A stretch of DNA of 64,000 nucleotides from Asticcacaulis taihuensis (GTDB lineage Bacteria > Pseudomonadota > Alphaproteobacteria > Caulobacterales > Caulobacteraceae). This document shows positions 36,754 to 43,319 of this stretch, in pieces (position 1 is the stretch's first letter; each line of letters starts with the position of its first letter). The notes under the pieces are model-generated. The model was not told where the DNA came from, made no database searches, and saw nothing but the letters and a program-made list of their open reading frames with translations. The position numbers and the translations under genes are program-made. The stretch covers positions 248,001 to 312,000 of the forward strand of contig NZ_FMTS01000003.1 of the NCBI RefSeq assembly GCF_900100255.1. The letters are read 5' to 3'.

Positions 36754-37032
36754 ATGATGAAACGCTATGTGATCGAACGCGATATCCCCGGTGTCGGCAA
36801 GCTGGACGGTGAAGGGCTGCAAGCCGCCGCCTGCACCTCCAATGATGCTCTGGCCAAGCTGGGCGGCAGGGTGCAGTGGGTCGAGTCCTTCGTGGCCGAC
36901 GACAAGACCTTCTGCATCTATCTTGCAGAGAGCCCGGAAGCCGTACAGGAACACGCCCGCATAAGCGGTTTTCCGGCGAATAAGGTGACCGAAATCCACA
37001 GCCGCATCGATCCGATGACGGCTGTGGGATAG
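36754..37032 (+). CDS. DUF4242 (SCO4226-type) small protein
   Basis: This is a 92-residue single-domain protein. The start MMKRYVIERDIPGVGKLDGE, with AAGGAAAG upstream, and the ferredoxin-like ordering (NDALAKLGGRVQWVESFVAD, then KTFCIYLAESPEAVQEHARI and SGFPANKVTEIHSRIDP) match DUF4242. A Streptomyces member of this family (SCO4226) binds nickel. The likely metal or substrate here is unknown. It is rightward between the unknown AT-rich gene and purQ, the latter convergent, and breaks the purine gene order. Confidence 0.85.
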   Translation: MMKRYVIERDIPGVGKLDGEGLQAAACTSNDALAKLGGRVQWVESFVADDKTFCIYLAESPEAVQEHARISGFPANKVTEIHSRIDPMTAVG

Positions 37033-37044
37033 GACTCTGACGAC

Positions 37045-37722
37045 TTAAGCCGTCTGGAGGGCGTTGACCAGGCTCTGGAACAGCGGTGCGCCGTCGGCGG
37101 AACCCAGCGCGTCTTCGAAGGCGCGGTCGGGGTGCGGCATCATGCCCAGCACATTGCCTTGCTTGTTGATGATGCCGGCGATGTCATTGACAGACCCGTT
37201 GGGGTTTTCAACGTAGCGGAAGACGACCTGGTTGTTGTCTTCGATGTCCTTCAGCACGTCCGGCTCGGCGAAGAAGTTGCCGTCGCCATTGCCCTGGGTC
37301 ATCCACACCGTCTGGGCATTGCCATAGGCATTGGTGAAGCGGGTGTTGCGGTTTTCGATCTTCAGTTCGATCGGCTTGCAGACATATTTCAGGGCGGCAT
37401 TGCGCAGCAGGGCGCCCGGCAGCATCCCGGCTTCGCACAGAATCTGGAAGCCATTGCAGATGCCCAGAACCGACACGCCGCGCTCGGCCTCGGCCTTGAC
37501 CGCCTGCATGACCGGCGACAGCGAGGCCATGGCGCCGCAGCGCAGGTAATCGCCGTAGGAGAAGCCGCCGGGAATGACGATCAGGTCGAGGCCGGAGGGC
37601 AGGGTGCTCTCTTCATGCCACACCATGTCGACCTTGCCGTTGACGGTCGTCTCAACGGCGGTCTTGCAGTCGCGGTCGCAGTTGGAACCGGGGAATACGA
37701 GAACCGCTGCCTTGAGTGCCAT
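37045..37722 (-). CDS. purQ: Phosphoribosylformylglycinamidine synthase subunit PurQ
   Basis: This is a 225-residue class I glutamine amidotransferase, which hydrolyses glutamine and supplies ammonia to PurL. The start at 37722 ([20 protein letters not shown]) has GAGG upstream; the frame is open five residues further. The catalytic Cys is in [15 protein letters not shown] (about residue 91), the triad His in [14 protein letters not shown] (about 203) with its Glu-class neighbour, and the [14 protein letters not shown] loop is present. It follows purS on the same strand with one base between stop and start. Confidence 0.98.
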   Translation of the reverse strand: MALKAAVLVFPGSNCDRDCKTAVETTVNGKVDMVWHEESTLPSGLDLIVIPGGFSYGDYLRCGAMASLSPVMQAVKAEAERGVSVLGICNGFQILCEAGMLPGALLRNAALKYVCKPIELKIENRNTRFTNAYGNAQTVWMTQGNGDGNFFAEPDVLKDIEDNNQVVFRYVENPNGSVNDIAGIINKQGNVLGMMPHPDRAFEDALGSADGAPLFQSLVNALQTA

Positions 37723-37723
37723 G

Positions 37724-37963
37724 TTACGCGACCTCAACCTTGTAGGATTCGATGACCGTATTTGCCAGGAGCTTTTCGCACATGGCCTTTAGCTCACCCT
37801 TGGCGGCTTCGGCATCCGCGCCATCCATGTCGAACTCAAGCAGCTTGCCGACGCGAACGTTGGAAACGCCGCCCCAGCCAAGACCATGCAGGGCGCCTTC
37901 GACGGCCTTGCCTTGGACATCGAGCACGCCGGGCTTCAGATACACATGAACCTTGGCTTTCAT
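37724..37963 (-). CDS. purS: Phosphoribosylformylglycinamidine synthase subunit PurS
   Basis: This is a 79-residue small subunit that links PurL and PurQ. The sequence has the expected [40 protein letters not shown] and [19 protein letters not shown]. The ribosome site GGAG lies inside the end of purC, and the purS ATG overlaps the purC stop by one base (TAATG), so translation is coupled. Length and position between purC and purQ are standard for this group. Confidence 0.97.
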   Translation of the reverse strand: MKAKVHVYLKPGVLDVQGKAVEGALHGLGWGGVSNVRVGKLLEFDMDGADAEAAKGELKAMCEKLLANTVIESYKVEVA

Positions 37964-38724
37964 TACTGCACTCCGCCTTCAATCACTTTTGGCATGTCGC
38001 CCATGATGCCGAGACGCTTGGCGACCTCGGTATAGCTCTCGATCACATTGCCCATGTCGCGGCGGAAGCGGTCCTTGTCGAGCTTCTCGCCCGAGGTCGA
38101 ATCCCACAGGCGGCACGAATCCGGGCTGACTTCGTCGGCCAGGATGACGCGTGAGAAGTCGCCTTCGAACAGGCGGCCATATTCGATCTTGAAATCGACG
38201 AGGGTGATGCCGACCGCGGCGAACATGCCCGACAGGAAGTCGTTGACGCGCAGGGTGGTGGCCAGGATGTCGTCGATTTCCTGGGTATTGGCCCAGTTGA
38301 ACGCCGTGATGTGCTCCTCGGTGACCAGCGGGTCATTGAGCGCGTCGTTCTTGTAGTAGAATTCGATGATCGAGCGCGGCAGTTGCTGGCCTTCCGGCAG
38401 GCCGAAGCGCTTGGCCATCGAGCCCGCCACCACATTGCGGCAGACGACTTCCAGCGGCACGATCTCGACTTCGCGGATCAGTTGCTCGCGCAGGTTCAGG
38501 CGCTTGATAAAGTGGTTCTGGACGCCGATATTGGTCAGCTTGGTCATCACAAATTCGCTGATGCGATTATTGATGACGCCCTTGCCTTCGAGCTGGGCCT
38601 TCTTTTCGCCGTTGAAGGCGGTGGCGTCGTCCTTGAAATACTGGACGAGCGTGCCGGGCTCGGGGCCTTCATACAGGATCTTGGCCTTGCCTTCGTAGAT
38701 TTTCTTGCGGTTTTTGGTGGTCAT
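37963..38724 (-). CDS. purC: Phosphoribosylaminoimidazole-succinocarboxamide synthase
   Basis: This 253-residue cytoplasmic SAICAR synthetase joins aspartate to CAIR with ATP, purine step 8. Signatures are [20 protein letters not shown], then [60 protein letters not shown] and the second signature [20 protein letters not shown] followed by [14 protein letters not shown]. It heads the purC-purS-purQ operon. About 300 bases separate it from the divergent ATPase zeta-like gene. Confidence 0.98.
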   Translation of the reverse strand: MTTKNRKKIYEGKAKILYEGPEPGTLVQYFKDDATAFNGEKKAQLEGKGVINNRISEFVMTKLTNIGVQNHFIKRLNLREQLIREVEIVPLEVVCRNVVAGSMAKRFGLPEGQQLPRSIIEFYYKNDALNDPLVTEEHITAFNWANTQEIDDILATTLRVNDFLSGMFAAVGITLVDFKIEYGRLFEGDFSRVILADEVSPDSCRLWDSTSGEKLDKDRFRRDMGNVIESYTEVAKRLGIMGDMPKVIEGGVQ

Positions 38725-38863
38725 CTTGTGTTCCAGTCGGAATGTCCAAAACGGCGGTCGCGCCGGGAAGGCGGGGCCTTGCGAGGCGTTTCGGGAGACA
38801 GCTCGAAGGCGGGAATATCGGGCGGCATCCTAAAGGACGCGCTTTCGCGCCGCAAATAAACAA

Positions 38864-38899
38864 AAATGTCCGTTCTGTATAGGGCGGACACGGACATTT
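38864..38899. promoter_or_regulatory. 9-bp inverted repeat in the purC/zeta divergent gap
   Basis: AAATGTCCG (38864-38872) and CGGACATTT (38891-38899) are exact complements with an 18-base spacer, and GCGGACA overlaps on the inside. It may be an operator or the 5' leader hairpin of purC. Nothing else in this 298-base gap is recognisable. Confidence 0.4.
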
Positions 38900-39022
38900 C
38901 GTGTCTTTTTTAACCGGTCCGGTCTGCCTGCGGCTAAGAATCTGGTGGTTATCTGTCAGATGTAGTTGCGTCAGCACGAAAGGGGAACTAGAACCGGTTA
39001 TACCTGAAAGGTTTTCTACTCT

Positions 39023-39343
39023 ATGCCGATGTCCGATACCCAGCCTGCCGAATCCAACGAACCCCCGCTACAGGGGAGTGAGGCTTTTGAATTTCAGGCC
39101 GCTGCGGCCCGCAACCGCATGATGGCCCTGTGGGGCGCCGAAAAGATGGGCCTGACCGGCAAGACGGCGGAAAACTATGCCGCCGCCGTGGTCCGCGCCA
39201 ATGGCGAGCAACCCTCGGAAGAAGACGTGATTCGCAAGGTTCTGGGTGACCTGACGGCCTCCAATATTGCCGTGCGTGAAGCCGAAGTCCGCACCAAGGC
39301 GGCGGAATTCCTGGCCCAGGCCAGAGAAGCGTTGAAAAGCTGA
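39023..39343 (+). CDS. DUF1476 family protein, F1 ATPase inhibitor zeta subunit-like
   Basis: This is a 106-residue alphaproteobacteria-specific protein. The DUF1476 pattern is FEFQAAAARNRMMALWGAEK, then MGLTGKTAENYAAAVVRAN, EDVIRKVLGDLTASNIAV. The Paracoccus homologue is the zeta subunit that blocks rotation of the F1Fo-ATPase through an inhibitory N-terminal region. The N-terminus here (MPMSDTQPAESNEPP) is more Pro/acidic than the canonical one, so the inhibitory strength may differ. It stands alone on the plus strand after purC. AAAGG lies upstream. Confidence 0.9.
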   Translation: MPMSDTQPAESNEPPLQGSEAFEFQAAAARNRMMALWGAEKMGLTGKTAENYAAAVVRANGEQPSEEDVIRKVLGDLTASNIAVREAEVRTKAAEFLAQAREALKS

Positions 39344-39363
39344 TCATTTAGAAGGCGATGATT

Positions 39364-39543
39364 ATGAAAAAGGTTGTTACAGCGTTCATGATCATCGGTT
39401 TTGCTGCTTTGACGGCTTGCGCCACGGTTGAACCGTCGCCGGGTCTCGATACCCAGCCGATTGGCGCGCCGCCACCCCCGCCGCCGCTGGATACCCAGCC
39501 GGTCGACGCACCGCCGCCGCCGCCACCAACAGGCGGGAACTGA
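39364..39543 (+). CDS. Small proline-rich lipoprotein
   Basis: This is a 59-residue lipoprotein. MKKVVTAFMIIGFAALTAC is a signal with the lipobox LTAC, so Cys19 would be acylated. The mature part is two copies of the module LDTQPxxAPPPPPP separated by one residue, ending in TGGN. The poly-proline tracts could span peptidoglycan or bind a partner. GAAGG lies eight bases before the ATG. Its stop abuts the stop of the convergent 2OG oxygenase-like gene. No family name can be given. Confidence 0.8.
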   Translation: MKKVVTAFMIIGFAALTACATVEPSPGLDTQPIGAPPPPPPLDTQPVDAPPPPPPTGGN

Positions 39544-40224
39544 TTAGCCGAACCTTCCGGTAATTGAGAAACGTGGGCCGCCGGCATAGGGGGCGACGCT
39601 GGCAATGGAACGCGGCTGATCGCCGGCACAGAGCGACAGATCGTTGAAGCGCGGCATGATCCCGCCTTCGATATCGCCCGATGGCGAATGGAACAGCATC
39701 TGGCCGCCCCAGTCCGAACGCCAGCCCTGGGTGAAGTTCCATTCAAAGCACAGGCGGGCTGAGTTATCGGTATGCTGAGTGAAGAAATCGCCATTGCGGT
39801 AGCAGACGGCGTCGAGCGAGGCCAGTTCGAGCCCTGACAGGCCGGTAAGCCGGCCGCAGAAGGCCGCGAAGGCTTCCGATTTCAGCAGATTAGCAAATGG
39901 CGCCAGAGCGATGGTGTCGGCTTCGATCAGGTCGAGGCCGAGGCGCAGGTAGGAGAGGCCGGTCTGGGCGCGTTCGGCGGCATCCTGCAAACGGGTCTGG
40001 ATGATTTCCGGCGACAGGGTTTCCAGTTCGGCACGCGACAGGATGGCCGGCTTGCCGTCTTTGGTGACGATCTGGAGATCCCAGGGCGTCTGCTGTTCGA
40101 GTGCGTGGTGGACGCGCTGGGCGTGGTCTTCGGGCAAAGCCCCTTCAAGACGAATACGGCCCTTGCCGGTGAAGCGGCTTTCATAACCTTTGATATCGTA
40201 CTGATCGGTGAGCAGGGTGGGCAT
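39544..40224 (-). CDS. 2OG-Fe(II) oxygenase (prolyl 4-hydroxylase type) homologue lacking the distal His
   Basis: This 226-residue cytoplasmic protein of the SM-20/proline-hydroxylase type has the core YRNGDFFTQHTDNSARLCFE (Fe ligands His151 and Asp153), then NFTQGWRSDWGGQMLFHS, GDIEGGIMPRFNDLSLC and the closing VAPYAGGPRFSITGRFG with the 2OG-binding Arg. The third iron ligand, a His before the VAPYAG region in relatives, is replaced by Arg205 (QPRSIASV; codon CGT, one base from CAT). Either the gene has lost iron-dependent activity or another residue substitutes. Whether the change is real or a sequencing error cannot be told here. Confidence 0.82.
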   Translation of the reverse strand: MPTLLTDQYDIKGYESRFTGKGRIRLEGALPEDHAQRVHHALEQQTPWDLQIVTKDGKPAILSRAELETLSPEIIQTRLQDAAERAQTGLSYLRLGLDLIEADTIALAPFANLLKSEAFAAFCGRLTGLSGLELASLDAVCYRNGDFFTQHTDNSARLCFEWNFTQGWRSDWGGQMLFHSPSGDIEGGIMPRFNDLSLCAGDQPRSIASVAPYAGGPRFSITGRFG

Positions 40225-40246
40225 GGGATGATCTCGCGTGGGTGGT

Positions 40247-40394
40247 CCCCTCCGTCTCGACGCGGCCTTCGGCCTTGCGCGACACCTCCCCCGTACGCTG
40301 CGCTACAGGGGAGGAGGGGGGGGATTTCTCCTCCCTTGCAAGCCCTTGGGCGAAGCGGGGGAGGTGGCGCGGCGCAGTCCGCGACGGAGGGGGC
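40247..40394. repeat. CCTCCCCC-type palindromic repeat, two inverted units
   Basis: CCCCTCCGTC (40247-40256) pairs exactly with GACGGAGGGG (40383-40392), and CACCTCCCCC faces GGGGGAGGTG inside. The parts match the order seen at 20127-20262 (GAGGGG, CTCGACGC, CACCTCCC). It fills the gap between the 2OG oxygenase-like gene and purB, both leftward. Confidence 0.8.
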
Positions 40395-40404
40395 CTCTTT
40401 AAGC

Positions 40405-41706
40405 TTACCCAAACACGCGGGCGAAAATCGTATCGACGTGTTTGGTGTGGTAATCGAGATTGAAGAACGGCTCCAGTTGCGAGCGGGTGAAGAACTTCGA
40501 CACGTCTTCATCGGCGGCCAGGAAATCGAGGAAATTGCCTTCGCCGCGCCACACCTTCATGGCGTTGCGCTGGACGGCCGCGTAACTATCCTCGCGCGAC
40601 ATGCCCTTCTGGGTCATGGCCAGCATGACGCGCTGGCTGTGCACTAGGCCGCCGAGACGGTCGATATTCTTCTGCATGTTTTCCGGATAGATCAGCAGGT
40701 TATCGACCACATTGGCCAGGCGGCGCAGGGCGAAATCGAGGTGGATGGTGGCATCCGGCGCGATGCCGCGCTCGACGGAAGAGTGCGAGATATCGCGTTC
40801 GTGCCACAGGGCGACGTTTTCCATGGCCGGCACCACGGCCGAGCGGACGAGACGGGCGAGGCCGGTCAGGTTTTCGGTCAGGACCGGGTTGCGTTTGTGC
40901 GGCATGGCCGACGAGCCCTTCTGGCCAGCGGAGAAGAATTCCTCGACTTCCAGGACTTCGGTGCGTTGCAGGTGGCGGATCTCGGTGGCCAGGCGCTCGA
41001 CCGACGAGGCGACAACACCTAGGGCGGCGAAGAAGGCGGCGTGGCGGTCGCGCGGGATGACCTGGGTCGAGACTGGCTCGATTTCCAGACCCATCTTTTC
41101 GGCGACGTAGGCTTCGACTTCCGGCGAGACATTGGCGAAGGTGCCGACGGCGCCGGAGATGGCGCAGGTCGAGATTTCCTCACGGGCCACCACAAGGCGC
41201 TTACGGGCGCGGGTAAATTCGGCATAATAGCCGGCCAGCTTGAGGCCGAAGGTTACCGGCTCGGCGTGGATGCCGTGCGAGCGGCCGACAGTGGGGGTCA
41301 GCTTGTGCTCCATCGCGCGTTTTTTCAGCGCGGCCAGGACGAAATCGACATCCTCGATCAGCAGGTCAGCCGACTTTTGCAACTGCACTGCAAAGCAGGT
41401 GTCGAGCACGTCCGACGAGGTCATGCCCTGGTGCAGGAAGCGCGCTTCCGGGCCGACGATTTCCGATACGTGAGTAAGAAACGCGATGACGTCGTGCTTC
41501 ACGGTGCGCTCGATCTCGTCGATGCGGTCGGCATCGAACTGCGCGTCCTTGCCCTTGGCCCAAAGAGTTTCGGCGGCCTCTGTCGGGATGACGCCGAGTT
41601 CGGCCATCTTGGTGGCGGCGTGGGCTTCGATCTCGAACCAGATCTTGTACTTCATCGCCGCATCCCAGATGGCGGCGGCTTCCTTGCGGGCATAACGGGA
41701 GATCAT
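40405..41706 (-). CDS. purB: Adenylosuccinate lyase
   Basis: This 433-residue cytoplasmic enzyme cleaves SAICAR and adenylosuccinate to release fumarate in purine synthesis. Signatures are MISRYARKEAAAIWDAAMKY, the TSSDVLDTCFAVQLQ region with the catalytic loop, SHGIHAEPVTFGLKLAGYYA with the catalytic His and the fumarate-lyase signature SSAMPHKRNPVLTENLTG (GSSxMPxKxNP). AAAGG precedes the ATG. It is separated from the rest of the purine genes by about 1.7 kb. Confidence 0.98.
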   Translation of the reverse strand: MISRYARKEAAAIWDAAMKYKIWFEIEAHAATKMAELGVIPTEAAETLWAKGKDAQFDADRIDEIERTVKHDVIAFLTHVSEIVGPEARFLHQGMTSSDVLDTCFAVQLQKSADLLIEDVDFVLAALKKRAMEHKLTPTVGRSHGIHAEPVTFGLKLAGYYAEFTRARKRLVVAREEISTCAISGAVGTFANVSPEVEAYVAEKMGLEIEPVSTQVIPRDRHAAFFAALGVVASSVERLATEIRHLQRTEVLEVEEFFSAGQKGSSAMPHKRNPVLTENLTGLARLVRSAVVPAMENVALWHERDISHSSVERGIAPDATIHLDFALRRLANVVDNLLIYPENMQKNIDRLGGLVHSQRVMLAMTQKGMSREDSYAAVQRNAMKVWRGEGNFLDFLAADEDVSKFFTRSQLEPFFNLDYHTKHVDTIFARVFG

Positions 41707-41940
41707 GGGCGATACCTTTGGGCTTGAAACGATGGTCTTGAATTATTGTGGGGTGGCAATGGGAATATGGGGCGGCAATGTCAAGCCCAAAAGCATCCGC
41801 AGGGCATAAACAGCAGGCGTCTGATACGCCAGCCAAACACGGTTAATTTACGCGTTGCGGGTGTGCGGACTTGGCGCAGGGGTTTATAAAGGGTTAATTT
41901 TCGGGCTGATTGCGAATCTGAGAAACTTGAGGGTGCTGCT

Positions 41941-43230
41941 GTGCGTAAGCTTTTTCTGAAAACGGGTGTGGCCTGTCTGGTGGTGGCCGGCATCGGTATG
42001 GCCATGCCGGTCATGGCGCATACGCACAAGCCGGCGCATAAGCCGACCGTTAGCCCGGTATCGAAACAGTTCGACCAGGCGTCGCGCGTCACGGCTGAGC
42101 GGACCGTCACGGTCATCCAGACCGGCACCAGCGCCGCGGAGCCGGCGCAAGGCGATATCGGACAGATCATCACCATGAGCGAAGCGGTGCCGGTGGCCTG
42201 CCCCAGCGGCCCGGTCGGCTCGCCCGAATGGGAGCAGGTGCCGGAAGAACTGCGCAAGCACGCCATTCCCGGCCAGTGTTTCTCGCGGCTGCTGATGCCG
42301 CCGAAGACCGAACGCTATGTCGAGCATGTCATGGTGTCGCCGGAGCGTGTGGAGACCCGCCGCATCCCGGAGGTTGTCGATATGGTCGATGAAGACGTCA
42401 TGGTCCGGCCCGAACGCGTCGAGCGCCGCCTGATCCCGGCCGTCACCCATGTCGAGACAGTGACCGAGGTCGTGCGTCCGGCCAGCTTCCGCGAGGAACG
42501 CATTCCGGCGCAATACGAGATGCGTACCGAACATGTGATGGTGCGGGATGCGCGCCGCGAATGGGTGCGCACCGATGGCATCCCGACCGATGCCCCGATG
42601 GTGACCGCCGGCGATCATCAGCCGGTTGATTATCGCGCCGATGGCAGCCTGAGTTGGCCGGGCAAATATGCGGAAGGCACGCCGGAAGACGCCTATTACG
42701 AGCGCGATCCCTCGATCTGGTGTCTGAAAGTGGTGCCGGGCGTCTATGAAGATCGCAGCTACCGCGTTGAGGTCGCGCCGGCCAGCGTGCGCCGCATCGA
42801 GATTCCGGCCGAGACGCGCCAGGTGCGCCGGACGGTGATCGACCGGCCGGAGCGCTATGAGCAGGTGGTCATTCCGGCTGTGATGGAACAGCGCCGCATC
42901 CGCAAGGTGATGCAGGAAGCGCGTACCGAAACCTATACCGTTCCGGCCGTTTATGATGACGTGACGCGCGAACGCGTCGTCGGGGCGCCGCAGTCGGTGT
43001 GGCGTGAGGTGATCTGTGGCAAGAACACTTCGCAAGCCAAGATCATGGAGGTCCAGCGCGCCCTGGCCGCCAAGGGCTACAACCCCGGCCCGATCGATGG
43101 CCAGTTGGGCCGCCAGACGGTCAGCGCCATGCAGAAGTTCCAGGCGGATAATGGTCTGCCGCAGGGCCAGCCTTCGGTGGAAGCCGTACAGATGCTGGGC
43201 GTGCCTTTGGTGCCGCTCAATCGAAATTAA
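41941..43230 (+). CDS. Exported repeat-rich protein with C-terminal peptidoglycan-binding domain
   Basis: This 429-residue protein starts with GTG at 41941, after GAGGG, and opens a signal peptide (RKLFLKTGVACLVVAGIGM to MAH). The middle contains several ~20-residue units built around RxIPAV and VRPExVE (for example SPERVETRRIPEVVDMVDED and RPERVERRLIPAV), probably a rigid beta or coiled repeat. The C-terminus is a peptidoglycan-binding_1 domain (IMEVQRALAAKGYNPGPIDG, then LGRQTVSAMQKFQADNGLPQ). It is likely attached to the cell wall and may be a structural linker. A 14-bp hairpin follows it. The repeat length and function are not known to me. Confidence 0.82.
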   Translation: MRKLFLKTGVACLVVAGIGMAMPVMAHTHKPAHKPTVSPVSKQFDQASRVTAERTVTVIQTGTSAAEPAQGDIGQIITMSEAVPVACPSGPVGSPEWEQVPEELRKHAIPGQCFSRLLMPPKTERYVEHVMVSPERVETRRIPEVVDMVDEDVMVRPERVERRLIPAVTHVETVTEVVRPASFREERIPAQYEMRTEHVMVRDARREWVRTDGIPTDAPMVTAGDHQPVDYRADGSLSWPGKYAEGTPEDAYYERDPSIWCLKVVPGVYEDRSYRVEVAPASVRRIEIPAETRQVRRTVIDRPERYEQVVIPAVMEQRRIRKVMQEARTETYTVPAVYDDVTRERVVGAPQSVWREVICGKNTSQAKIMEVQRALAAKGYNPGPIDGQLGRQTVSAMQKFQADNGLPQGQPSVEAVQMLGVPLVPLNRN

Positions 43231-43249
43231 ATAATACAAAAAAGGGGCG

Positions 43250-43282
43250 AATGGCGCGTTTTGGGGTTCAAAACGCGCCATT
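43250..43282. terminator. 14-bp perfect stem-loop after the peptidoglycan-binding gene
   Basis: AATGGCGCGTTTTG-GGGTT-CAAAACGCGCCATT. The stem is perfect but no T-run follows on the plus strand; the minus strand reads CGCCCCTTTTTT after it. It lies just before the GH2 gene and could be a terminator or a leader structure of that gene. Confidence 0.6.
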
Positions 43283-43319
43283 TCCATGTCTAAGCTCTGA
43301 AAAAATCGGGAGCGGACAT

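Noticed and set aside
43250-43282. tRNA-like T-arm (GGGGTTCAAAACG)
   Set aside because: The sequence is the loop and stem of a perfect hairpin; no cloverleaf, acceptor stem or anticodon arm is present.
41884-43287. 467-residue open frame on the minus strand
   Set aside because: It is antisense to the peptidoglycan-binding gene, has His/Arg-rich composition typical of shadow frames and no start site support.
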